From Chloroflexota bacterium (GTDB lineage: Bacteria; Chloroflexota; Dehalococcoidia; Lucifugimonadales; JADFKI01), in assembly GCA_024648655.1 (NCBI GenBank), contig JAGGDZ010000261.1:1-13101 (forward strand): DNA of 13,101 bases, read 5' to 3'. Made by a program: the position numbers and the translations under genes. This document shows positions 1-6,520 of this stretch, one piece after another (the stretch's first letter is position 1; every line of letters begins with the position of its first letter). The notes under the pieces are model-generated. The model did not search any database and was not told where the DNA came from. It was given only the letters and a program-made list of their open reading frames with translations.

Positions 1-204
1 CCAACCGCTACTCCGACGCCGACCGCTACGAATACGCCTACACCGACTGCAACACCTACGCCGACCGCTGCGAATACGCCTACACCAACCGCTACTCCGA
101 CGCCGACCGCTACGAATACGCCTACACCGGCATCGACCGCTACGAATACACCTACGCCAACCGCTACTCCGACGGCTACGCCAACTGCGACAAATGCGCC
201 TACG
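1..204 (+). repeat. 42-bp tandem repeats coding for the Thr-Pro stalk
   Basis: Bases 1-42 and 85-126 are identical. Bases 43-84 are a diverged copy in the same register, followed by shortened, degenerate units to about 204. The period is a multiple of three, so unit gain or loss keeps the reading frame. The array continues past the left edge of the window. Confidence 0.85.
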
Positions 205-1911
205 CTAATGAATACATCAACTTCTACCCTGACGCCAACCCACACCGCGACACCTATGCCGACTTACACAGCCACACCGACGCCAACCCATACCACGACG
301 CCCACGCTCACGCATACGCCGACAAGCACACTCACTCCAACACCAACGCCTATTCCGCTCTCCACCGGCGCGCCAATAACGGTTACGCCAGTCCCTGATG
401 AGACTGCCGCCGTCTGGATTGCAAGTGACCAGCCTTCTGACGACGGCGAGATAGCATTTTACATAAAGGACGGTAGATTGGGGACGCTTCATTCATGTGT
501 AGCTACTTGGGAGGGAGTGCGCTCCAGTTATGAAACGCAGGAAGGAAACATTTCCTTCAATGTTGTGAATGGCGAACCGGAACCCGTAGTGTTTTCGCTT
601 AATGACGGTTGCGCTTATGACGAGTATTCTCGTCTGGCGGCGGAACCCGTACCGGAAGTATTCGATGACGGTGTACCAATTCTTATCAGTTATGACCCTG
701 TGAGTATTACAGACTCTCAGGAGGTTCAGATATACAATGACATTGAAGTAGGCAGCCGACTCGAGGTGCGATTTTACTTCAATGTCGTGGATGCTTATGA
801 ATCCAATGCGAGACGGGCGCGAGTTTCGAGCAGCTCGGATGACGATGGTGAGTGGATTGCCATCCACGAGGTGGCGAGCGAATCAGACGTGTCTCCATCG
901 GCGGCGTCAGGTCTGTTTCGTGGAACTGTGAGAGTGAGTGAAAGCCCTGACGCTAATGCCAAAGGCGACGGTGTCGTGTGGCTGGCGGATGGAGAGCAGT
1001 TGAGAGTGGAATATCTGGATGGCATGGGCAATGTCAAGGCAACTCTTGCAACTTCGCGGCCGCCAAGCCCAACCCCCGCAGCTCAGCCCACCGCGACGAA
1101 AGTTCCTACCCCTCCCGGAAGAATAGTTGAAGTGAAATTCGCCAACGTACCAAAGCGCAGCGGCGATATGGCGGTGTTCCATATTCGCGACAATTTCCTG
1201 GGAACGACCAAGTCCTGCACGGTCGTATGGTCGAGCGTAGCAGGGAACGTTCAGGCTGATACGTACTGGGATGTCAGAAACGGCAACCCGTATCCGCAAA
1301 CATTTTCGCGCAATGGGTGTGAATATGATGGATCTACACCGTTAGCAATTTATCCATCAGCGAAGGCATTCGTCAACGGAGATGAGTATCTTGTAGATCC
1401 CGATGTTCAAAACGGTCGAGTATCTTTGCTTCACGATGTAGATATAGGAAGCAACGTCTTGATTGTGTTTCACTTTGAGATAGTTGATGAGTTTTCGGCT
1501 CAGGAACAGCGTGCGAGGGTGTATAGCAGCTCTGATAATTCGGGGGAATGGGTTGGCATTAAGGAAGTTACAAGCGAAGAGAACGCCGCGCCTTCTGCTG
1601 CGTCAGGCTTGTTTCGGGGTGAGATTGCGATAAGCGAAGATCCTGAGAGTATGACTACTGGCGACGGCAAGGTGTTCGTCAGAAATAGAAGCAGACTTAG
1701 CGTCGCCTATTATGACGGCGATAGTGCAATGGAGCCGGAAGAGAAGGCGTCTTTAGGTCTGGATTTGCCGACTCCTACTCCACGCCCCACACCTGCGCCT
1801 ACGCCGACTCCCATACCGGCTGTCAACCCATTGCTGCTTGCCGTAGTGTTTGGCGCGGGATTGCTGATAGCGCTAAGTCTTTTCAGAAGGGAGACGCATC
1901 CTGACGTTTAA
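1..1911 (+). CDS. Surface protein with Thr-Pro stalk, two domain repeats and C-terminal membrane anchor (5'-partial)
   Basis: The frame is open from base 1, so the true start lies upstream; the first ATG (base 208, codon 70) sits inside the repeat tract and is unlikely to be the start. In order, numbered from base 1, 636 residues are visible. Residues 1 to about 125 are a low-complexity Thr/Pro/Ala stalk (TATPTPT-type repeats). A first domain spans about 136-352, a short Pro/Thr linker follows, and a second homologous domain spans about 373-574. Then come another Pro/Thr stretch, one hydrophobic segment (about 610-628, PLLLAVVFGAGLLIALSLF) and a short basic tail with RR. Each domain has two Cys (166/204 and 406/440), possibly a disulfide, and ends with a shared SAASGLFRG motif. 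I infer an exported, membrane-anchored protein whose stalk may be O-glycosylated. I do not recognise the domain, and its ligand or role is unknown. The stop overlaps the stop of the convergent gene. Confidence 0.85.
   Translation, partial: PTATPTPTATNTPTPTATPTPTAANTPTPTATPTPTATNTPTPASTATNTPTPTATPTATPTATNAPTLMNTSTSTLTPTHTATPMPTYTATPTPTHTTTPTLTHTPTSTLTPTPTPIPLSTGAPITVTPVPDETAAVWIASDQPSDDGEIAFYIKDGRLGTLHSCVATWEGVRSSYETQEGNISFNVVNGEPEPVVFSLNDGCAYDEYSRLAAEPVPEVFDDGVPILISYDPVSITDSQEVQIYNDIEVGSRLEVRFYFNVVDAYESNARRARVSSSSDDDGEWIAIHEVASESDVSPSAASGLFRGTVRVSESPDANAKGDGVVWLADGEQLRVEYLDGMGNVKATLATSRPPSPTPAAQPTATKVPTPPGRIVEVKFANVPKRSGDMAVFHIRDNFLGTTKSCTVVWSSVAGNVQADTYWDVRNGNPYPQTFSRNGCEYDGSTPLAIYPSAKAFVNGDEYLVDPDVQNGRVSLLHDVDIGSNVLIVFHFEIVDEFSAQEQRARVYSSSDNSGEWVGIKEVTSEENAAPSAASGLFRGEIAISEDPESMTTGDGKVFVRNRSRLSVAYYDGDSAMEPEEKASLGLDLPTPTPRPTPAPTPTPIPAVNPLLLAVVFGAGLLIALSLFRRETHPDV
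406..1722 (+). repeat. Intragenic domain duplication (about 406-1056 and 1117-1722)
   Basis: The two halves of the surface protein align along their length. Shared landmarks are a Cys followed by a W/VVW segment, GC(A/E)YD, a D-I-(E/D)-(V/I)-G-S block, the VDxxxxxxxRARVxSSSD block, GEW(I/V)xIxEV, PSAASGLFRG and a final GDGxV segment. DNA identity is much lower than protein similarity, so the duplication looks old compared with the 5' tandem repeats. Confidence 0.8.
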
Positions 1912-2453
1912 GGGAGTTGCGGCATATCCGGAGAGGGCCGTACCTCGAACGCATTCAGGGCACAGGCAAGCATACCGTAGTAGCCTATTGTCGCCGTGAG
2001 TTCGGTAACTCCCTGCTCGCCGAATCTTGCCTTGGCTGCCGCGAATGTATCATCTGATACGCGATGAGACCTAAGAATTTCACGTCCGTAACCGACTATC
2101 AGAGCTTCGTCATTAGTTAGGTCGCTTAGTTCGGCATTGTTGGCTACGACTTCTATCGCCGCGTCACGCACGCCGGCTTCCCGCGCTAGCGTTGCGTGCG
2201 CTGCCCACTCGAAAGAGCAGTCGAATTCGCGAGCCGTGGTTATGATTGCCAGTTCGCGCTCGGAGGGCGAAAGCGTGGACTCGAAGCGTATATAAGACCC
2301 GAGGTGTGCAGCTCTCCCCGCGACTTCCGGACTGTTGAGCAGCACCGAGAAGGGGCCACTGACCCGACCTCTGCTTGTGGCTATAGAATCAAATATATGC
2401 CGATTTTCTTTATCGACTTGACCGCGCTCCGTAATCTGCGTTATTCGAGCCAT
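1908..2453 (-). CDS. Carboxymuconolactone decarboxylase (CMD/AhpD-like) family protein
   Basis: A 181-aa protein of the all-helical CMD fold. The family signature is visible at residues 76-86 as E-x2-C-x2-EW-x2-H (REFDCSFEWAAH), preceded by LSPSERELAIITTA. Only one Cys is in this motif, so the CxxC redox pair of AhpD peroxidase-reductases is missing; this fits the gamma-carboxymuconolactone decarboxylase-like branch, whose members mostly have unknown substrates. The frame extends upstream to an ATG at 2555, but I chose the ATG at 2453 because AGAGGAAC lies just upstream and the extra 34 residues look unlike the family. The TAA stop is embedded in TTAA and overlaps the stop of the convergent surface-protein gene by 4 nt. 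It is cytoplasmic, with no signal sequence. The reaction cannot be assigned from sequence alone. Confidence 0.85.
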   Translation of the reverse strand: MARITQITERGQVDKENRHIFDSIATSRGRVSGPFSVLLNSPEVAGRAAHLGSYIRFESTLSPSERELAIITTAREFDCSFEWAAHATLAREAGVRDAAIEVVANNAELSDLTNDEALIVGYGREILRSHRVSDDTFAAAKARFGEQGVTELTATIGYYGMLACALNAFEVRPSPDMPQLP

Positions 2454-2630
2454 AGTTCCTCTTTCCCTGTTTACATCTCTTGTGTTTGTATCTGAATCAA
2501 TAGAAGCGTTGTATAGAGAAACATTGTATAGCAGAATCCGTAGTTTTTCTTCCATAGCCGGACGGCAATCTCCCGGGCAGCAATCTCATAGTGCGAATCA
2601 ATCTGCACAAATTTTCCATGGAGTAGGCTT

Positions 2631-3515
2631 ATGAAGATCCACTTGGTCGATGGCACATACGAACTTTTCCGCTCGTATTTTGCAATGCCTAAGATCGTAG
2701 GCCCCACCGGGCAGCCAACGGGCGCCGTAAGGGGTTTGATTCAGACACTGTTAGCGCTGCTGCGCGAAGATGACGTTACGCATGTGGCATGTGCCTTCGA
2801 CAGCGAGATAAGGTCGTTCAGGAATGACCTATTCGATGGATATAAGACAGGGGATGATACGCCCGCAGACCTGAAGGCGCAGTTCAGTCTGGCGGAACGA
2901 GCTGCTGCTGCGCTCGGCATAGTGGTCTGGCCAATGACAAAGTTTGAAGCAGACGACGCTATCGCCACTGCTGCATACAAGTGGAAGGATGCTCCGGAAG
3001 TTCAACAGATAGTAGTCTGTTCCCCGGATAAAGACTTGGCGCAGATTGTCAGGCGCGATAAGATTATCAGTCTGGACAGGCGGCGCGGATTGACGCTCGA
3101 CGAGGAAGGCGTCGTGGACAAGTTTGGCGTTTCGCCCGAATCTATTCCCGACTACTTGGCATTGGTAGGGGATTCTGCCGATGGCATACCCGGAGTGCCT
3201 CGCTGGGGTGCGAAATCCGCGGCGCAAGTGTTGCAGGCATTCAAGCACATTGAGAACATACCGGACGATGCGGAGGCATGGGAAGTCAAAGTGCGAGGAG
3301 CGGGTTCATTGGCGCAGAATCTTGCGGCGCATAGAGAAGACGCCACGCTGTATAAGGAACTCGCGACTCTTCGACTTGACGTACCCATACGAGAGACGGT
3401 GGAGGACCTTAGATGGAAAGGCGCTAAGCGGGAGGATTATCAAACGATTTGTATTGAATGTGGCTTCGATAGGCTTCTTGCTGCGCCCAATAAGTGGCAA
3501 GGAGAGGATGATTGA
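2631..3515 (+). CDS. Stand-alone 5'-3' exonuclease (FEN1/DNA polymerase I N-terminal type)
   Basis: 294 aa, the size of the 5' nuclease domain of PolI without the polymerase part. The metal-binding acidic residues are in place: D7 in LVDGTYELFRS, D57 in CAFDSE, E106/D108/D109 in FEADDAIAT, D133/D135 in SPDKDLAQ, and D181/D184 in VGDSADGIPGVP. The last motif starts the helix-3-turn-helix DNA-binding segment (GAKSAAQVL). Conserved R64 and Y71-K72 of the helical arch follow FRNDLFDGYK. These enzymes remove RNA primers or flaps from 5' ends during replication and repair. GGAGTAGG lies just before the ATG and supports this start. The usual TGDKD motif reads SPDKD here, while the acidic residues stay. 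It is divergent from the CMD gene and followed by the minus-strand tRNA. Whether the host also has a full-length PolI cannot be seen. Confidence 0.9.
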   Translation: MKIHLVDGTYELFRSYFAMPKIVGPTGQPTGAVRGLIQTLLALLREDDVTHVACAFDSEIRSFRNDLFDGYKTGDDTPADLKAQFSLAERAAAALGIVVWPMTKFEADDAIATAAYKWKDAPEVQQIVVCSPDKDLAQIVRRDKIISLDRRRGLTLDEEGVVDKFGVSPESIPDYLALVGDSADGIPGVPRWGAKSAAQVLQAFKHIENIPDDAEAWEVKVRGAGSLAQNLAAHREDATLYKELATLRLDVPIRETVEDLRWKGAKREDYQTICIECGFDRLLAAPNKWQGEDD

Positions 3516-3538
3516 AGATCAGAAAGAAATCGGTATGC

Positions 3539-3555
3539 GCGCTGAACAAGAGCGC
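3539..3555 (-). terminator. Weak terminator candidate for tRNA-Arg
   Basis: Directly after the encoded CCA, the minus strand shows a 5-bp stem (GCGCT/AGCGC) with a 7-nt loop, followed a few bases later by a T-rich run (ATTTCTTTCT). The stem is short and the T-run is interrupted, so this is tentative. Confidence 0.35.
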
Positions 3556-3630
3556 TGGTACCCCCGGCGGGACTCGAACCCACGCACCTGGCTCCGGAGG
3601 CCAGTGCTCTATCCGCTGAGCTACGGGGGC
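3556..3630 (-). tRNA. tRNA-Arg (anticodon CCG)
   Basis: 75 nt including an encoded 3' CCA. The acceptor stem is GCCCCCG paired with CGGGGGT (a G-U pair at 1-72). The D-arm has GCTC/GAGC, the anticodon stem is CTGGC/GCCAG with loop CTCCGGA, giving anticodon CCG (reads CGG, Arg). The T-arm is GTGGG/CCCGC with loop TTCGAGT, and the discriminator base is A. All stems close without mismatch apart from G-U pairs. It lies 40 nt downstream of the exonuclease gene on the opposite strand. Confidence 0.96.
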
Positions 3631-3638
3631 ATACTTCA

Positions 3639-3667
3639 AATATAGCAGTTGACGGCCGACAGAACAA
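3639..3667 (-). promoter_or_regulatory. Promoter candidate for tRNA-Arg
   Basis: Reading the minus strand, TTGTTC (3667-3662), a 17-nt spacer and TATATT (3644-3639) lie just upstream of the tRNA 5' end at 3630. The -10 box fits sigma70 well; the -35 box keeps only TTG. Confidence 0.5.
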
Positions 3668-3703
3668 CAAAGATGCTCATTTCTGGATATTTACCCAATA
3701 AGC

Positions 3704-3729
3704 GTTCAAGAAAATGCTTGAACTTTTTT
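3704..3729 (+). terminator. Hairpin plus T6 tract, probable rho-independent terminator
   Basis: Perfect 7-bp inverted repeat GTTCAAG / CTTGAAC with a 6-nt loop, followed at once by TTTTTT. It points along the plus strand. No plus-strand gene lies between the exonuclease stop (3515) and this point, so it would end exonuclease transcripts that run across the tRNA on its antisense strand. The stem is AT-rich and may be only moderately strong. Confidence 0.6.
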
Positions 3730-3807
3730 GCAAGTATGGATAGCATTACCGTTAGTGTCAAGCGGCGTCAAAACAGAGTCGCCTGCCTGCCACGAATTGG
3801 AAAAAGA

Positions 3808-3855
3808 TTGACAATCGATAAGGTATTGACAATACTAACGCGGCGGGACTATCAT
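3808..3855 (+). promoter_or_regulatory. Promoter with duplicated TTGACA for the collagen-like lipoprotein
   Basis: Two perfect -35 hexamers TTGACA occur at 3808-3813 and 3826-3831, each inside a 9-bp direct repeat ATTGACAAT 18 bp apart. The second is followed after 18 nt by TATCAT (3850-3855), 5 of 6 bases of the -10 consensus. The first could pair with AATACT (3831-3836) at 17 nt. Predicted transcription start is near 3862, leaving a leader of about 109 nt. The rest of the gap from 3631 to 3970 shows only the tRNA promoter, the 3704 hairpin and the leader hairpin. Confidence 0.6.
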
Positions 3856-3872
3856 TGCATCGCTGTGTGGAC

Positions 3873-3895
3873 ATCATCAGTGCATTACTGATGGT
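3873..3895 (+). other. Hairpin in the 5' leader of the collagen-like gene
   Basis: CATCAGT / ACTGATG forms a perfect 7-bp stem with the 5-nt loop GCATT, extendable by a T-G and an A-T pair. It sits near the predicted 5' end of the mRNA, without a following T-run, so it is more likely a 5' stabilising or binding element than a terminator. It matches no riboswitch class I know. Confidence 0.45.
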
Positions 3896-3970
3896 AGATA
3901 TACCTGCAATCAAATCGGATACGTTCAAGCAGATATTGTAATATAGACATTCACAAGAAGAGGGGGTCAA

Positions 3971-4891
3971 ATGTCGAACCGTTTCCCTTCGCAGGGTATG
4001 ATACTTACTCTGCTACTTTCAATTTTCGTGGCTCTTCTCCTAGCGTGCCAACCCGGCCCAGCCGGACCGGCTGGCGCTCCAGGTCTCCCTGGCCCTGCTG
4101 GTCTTCCCGGCCTTCAGGGTGTGCCCGGTCTTCCCGGTGAGCCAGGTTTCCCTGGCAATCCTGGAAATCCCGGTAATCCCGGACCTCCAGGTCCTTCCGG
4201 CCCTCCGGGGCCTCCTGGTCCTGCCGGTTTGGACGGCGTATCGCCTCAAGCGGCTATAATGGTTGACTCTGATCTCATCGCTATAGACGGCTCACTGACG
4301 ATTGACGGTTCCGGTTTCCGTCCCAACGAGCCGGTCGCCCTGCTTTTGGTAGTTGACCAAAACCTCCAGCCCTTCATAGGTGGTGGAACTCGGGCGCAGA
4401 CTCAGGCTAACTCCGGCGGCAACTTCACCTTCTCGGTTGACTCAGTTGGCGCGGCGTTCAGGGGCAATACCGGAGCTCGCGTGCTTGAAGCATCCAATGG
4501 TGGCTCAAACAGCCTGTCCGTCTATGCAAGCGGCGCTGACGGCAGCAGGGCGAGCGTACCGATTAGGGTAGTTGGTTCGGGCGGCATCGCAAGCTCACCC
4601 AGCATAGCGTTGAGCAGCAATATCGTCGGAAACGAAGATCCTCACAATAAGGTATCGATTCTGGTTGCGGGCTTTATGCCCGGAGAATTCATAACGGTAG
4701 TAGCCGTTGGCGCTTCTGGCGGCGATGACAGGGTTTTGGTGGGCGGTTCTGCCAATGAATCCGGAGCTCTCATGCTTGAGGCAACGATAACATTGGATGA
4801 AGGCAACGTTTACACCATCGAAGCTATGGGACAACCGGTCGCTGGCATGCAGGCGTCCGCTACGGCTCCCTTGGCGGTAATTGAAAAGTAA
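3971..4891 (+). CDS. Collagen-like lipoprotein with two C-terminal beta-type domains
   Basis: 306 aa. Residues 1-26 are a lipoprotein signal peptide: hydrophobic core and lipobox LLAC, with C26 the predicted lipidated residue. From G29 to G89 glycine occupies every third position without a break (21 Gly-X-Y triplets, Pro-rich, e.g. GPPGPSGPPGPPGPAG), the pattern of a collagen triple helix, so the protein is probably a trimer. The C-terminal part (about 93-303) contains two Gly/Ser/Val-rich segments with similar starts (LTIDGSGFRPNEPV and VSILVAGFMPGEFI), which I read as two Ig- or IPT-like beta domains. The ATG is preceded by AGAGGGGG. The gene stands alone, between its own promoter and a strong terminator. 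Bacterial collagens act as surface stalks or adhesins; that role is inferred here. No prolyl hydroxylase is seen in the window. Confidence 0.88.
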   Translation: MSNRFPSQGMILTLLLSIFVALLLACQPGPAGPAGAPGLPGPAGLPGLQGVPGLPGEPGFPGNPGNPGNPGPPGPSGPPGPPGPAGLDGVSPQAAIMVDSDLIAIDGSLTIDGSGFRPNEPVALLLVVDQNLQPFIGGGTRAQTQANSGGNFTFSVDSVGAAFRGNTGARVLEASNGGSNSLSVYASGADGSRASVPIRVVGSGGIASSPSIALSSNIVGNEDPHNKVSILVAGFMPGEFITVVAVGASGGDDRVLVGGSANESGALMLEATITLDEGNVYTIEAMGQPVAGMQASATAPLAVIEK

Positions 4892-4920
4892 GTAACTGTT
4901 CGTTCCCTACGGGAATGCTT

Positions 4921-4959
4921 AAGAATCCCCCCACCGGTTAAGTCGGTGGGGGGATTCTT
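4921..4959. terminator. Strong bidirectional terminator hairpin between convergent genes
   Basis: Perfect 16-bp stem AAGAATCCCCCCACCG / CGGTGGGGGGATTCTT with a 7-nt loop (GTTAAGT). It lies between the convergent collagen-like gene and glmU. Neither side has a clean T-tract (TTCTTGGTTTG on plus, TTCTTAAG on minus), so stem strength must do most of the work. A smaller hairpin, TTCCC-TAC-GGGAA (4903-4915), lies just before it. Confidence 0.75.
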
Positions 4960-5042
4960 GGTTTGTAACATGTACTCTGTCCGTCCGTCGAATAGGAAAG
5001 ATGCACGCGCTGGAATGGGCAGAACTCTACGCTAAGAACTCT

Positions 5043-6467
5043 CTATGTGTCTCGGTCTTCTTCCTCGCTCTGTACCACTCTGTTACGTGCCGGGACGCCT
5101 ACAACTGTCGAACCTGCCGGAACGTCTTTCGTCACGACGGCGCCGGCGCCGGTGGCTGCGCCCTCGCCAATAGCCACAGGCGCCACTAACATCGTATCGC
5201 TGCCAATGAAGGCATCTTTCCCTATGACGGTTTCATGCTTAGATACACCGTCAAAGTTGCATGTTATCGCGCCCGCCCCGATATTCACATCAGATCCCAA
5301 TGTGGCGTCTCCCATGTAGCTGAAGTGTCCCATCTTCGTGCCGCGCCCTAGTCTGCTGTTCTTGACCTCGGCGGATGTGCCGATGTGAACGCCGCTCTCG
5401 ATGTGCGAACCGTCGCGAATATGGCTGAACGGGCCGACATCCACGGACGAATCGAGTGTGGAGTCGCGTATGACTGACGAAATCACTTCACACTCGTCGC
5501 CTATGGTCGAGTTTTCAATGATGGCGTTTGGCCCTATGGTACAGGCGGCTCCAACGGTCGTCTGCCCTAAGATGTGGGTGTTGGGCAGTATGGTGGTATC
5601 CTTGCCAAGTGCGACTGTGCGGTCAATGTACACGCTGGATGTGTCTGGCATAGTAACGCCGTTCAGCATCCAATGCTCAAGAATGCGCCGACGCATAACG
5701 GCATCTGCCTTAGCCAGTTGGATACGGTTATTGACGCCCATAGATTCCTCATGATCATCGGATGTTATAGATGAGACTTTTAGACCGCTTGAAGTTGCGG
5801 CACGTATCAGGTCGGTAAGCAGCAATTCACCGTTGGGCGCCGGCGTGAGCCGTTCGAGATTTTGCCAGACCCAAGGAGCGCGGAAACAGTAGAATCCGCT
5901 ATTGACCTCACATATCGCAAGCGTGTCAGCGTCAGCGTCTCGCTCTTCAATGATCGCTGTTATTTCGCCACCTCCGTCTCGGACCACGCGACCCATGCCT
6001 TGCGGCTCCGCGCTATGGGAGGTGACAACTGTGGCGTGCGCCCCCGTTGACGAGTGGCGCAGCGCCAAGCGGTCAAGGGTTGCCGGTAGGATGAGCGGAG
6101 TGTCCCCGTATAACACGAGGATGTTGCGCGCATCATCCAGAACGCTGCGTGCCTGTAACAGGGCGTGGCCCGTACCGAGCGGCTCAGCCTGCGTTGCGTA
6201 TAGCACAGAGTCGCCGAGCGCCGAGCGGAATGGGTGGCTGTCTTGTGGAACGACTACGGCGATGCGGCCGATGCCGATGTCCTGGATGGCGTCTATGACG
6301 TGCAGCAGCATCTCAATGCCGCAGACGCGATGGAGCGACTTGGGCGTGCTGGAATTCATGCGCGCGCCCATGCCCGCGGCAAGGACGACGGCGGCGTAGT
6401 CTTGTGGACTCTTCCCTTTGATACTCAACTCGCAGGGAGTGTACCAAAGGAATTTGAAGAGCGTCAA
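5043..6467 (-). CDS. glmU: Bifunctional GlmU: GlcNAc-1-phosphate uridyltransferase / glucosamine-1-phosphate acetyltransferase
   Basis: Makes UDP-GlcNAc, the cytoplasmic precursor of peptidoglycan: acetyl-CoA acetylates glucosamine-1-P (C-terminal half), then UTP uridylylates it (N-terminal half). The nucleotidyltransferase signature LAAGMGARM..STPKSLH is at residues 29-46, with LYGDTPLI and EVNSGFY further on. The C-terminal left-handed beta-helix has many hexapeptide repeats and the acetyltransferase block HFSYMGDA...NIGAGAITCNFDG, including the catalytic-type His. The longest frame is 474 aa from a TTG at 6467, directly after a TGA. Another TTG at 6428 would give 461 aa, closer to the usual size of about 456. 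Neither has a clear ribosome-binding site, so the start is uncertain. The MFS gene ends 53 nt upstream on the same strand, so co-transcription is possible. Confidence 0.96.
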   Translation of the reverse strand: MTLFKFLWYTPCELSIKGKSPQDYAAVVLAAGMGARMNSSTPKSLHRVCGIEMLLHVIDAIQDIGIGRIAVVVPQDSHPFRSALGDSVLYATQAEPLGTGHALLQARSVLDDARNILVLYGDTPLILPATLDRLALRHSSTGAHATVVTSHSAEPQGMGRVVRDGGGEITAIIEERDADADTLAICEVNSGFYCFRAPWVWQNLERLTPAPNGELLLTDLIRAATSSGLKVSSITSDDHEESMGVNNRIQLAKADAVMRRRILEHWMLNGVTMPDTSSVYIDRTVALGKDTTILPNTHILGQTTVGAACTIGPNAIIENSTIGDECEVISSVIRDSTLDSSVDVGPFSHIRDGSHIESGVHIGTSAEVKNSRLGRGTKMGHFSYMGDATLGSDVNIGAGAITCNFDGVSKHETVIGKDAFIGSDTMLVAPVAIGEGAATGAGAVVTKDVPAGSTVVGVPARNRVVQSEEEDRDT

Positions 6468-6520
6468 TCAAGGTTATCAGGTAGATCTATCGGGCAAGGC
6501 GACCGAGCGCTCACTCCTAT

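Noticed and set aside
1..204. Possible CRISPR array from the regular repeats
   Set aside because: Units are contiguous without unique spacers, in frame with a coding sequence, and multiples of three.
217..492. Minus-strand frame opposite the Thr-Pro stalk
   Set aside because: It is the mirror of a repetitive coding tract; Arg/Gly/Trp-rich product is an artefact of the repeats.
2454..2555. 34-residue N-terminal extension of the CMD-family protein
   Set aside because: A strong ribosome-binding site precedes the internal ATG at 2453, and the extension does not look like family sequence.
3649..3891. 80-codon plus-strand open frame between the tRNA and the collagen-like gene
   Set aside because: It crosses a terminator hairpin and the next gene's promoter, and the product resembles nothing known.
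4921..4959. Riboswitch or small RNA at the strong hairpin
   Set aside because: It is a simple perfect stem between convergent genes, best explained as a terminator.
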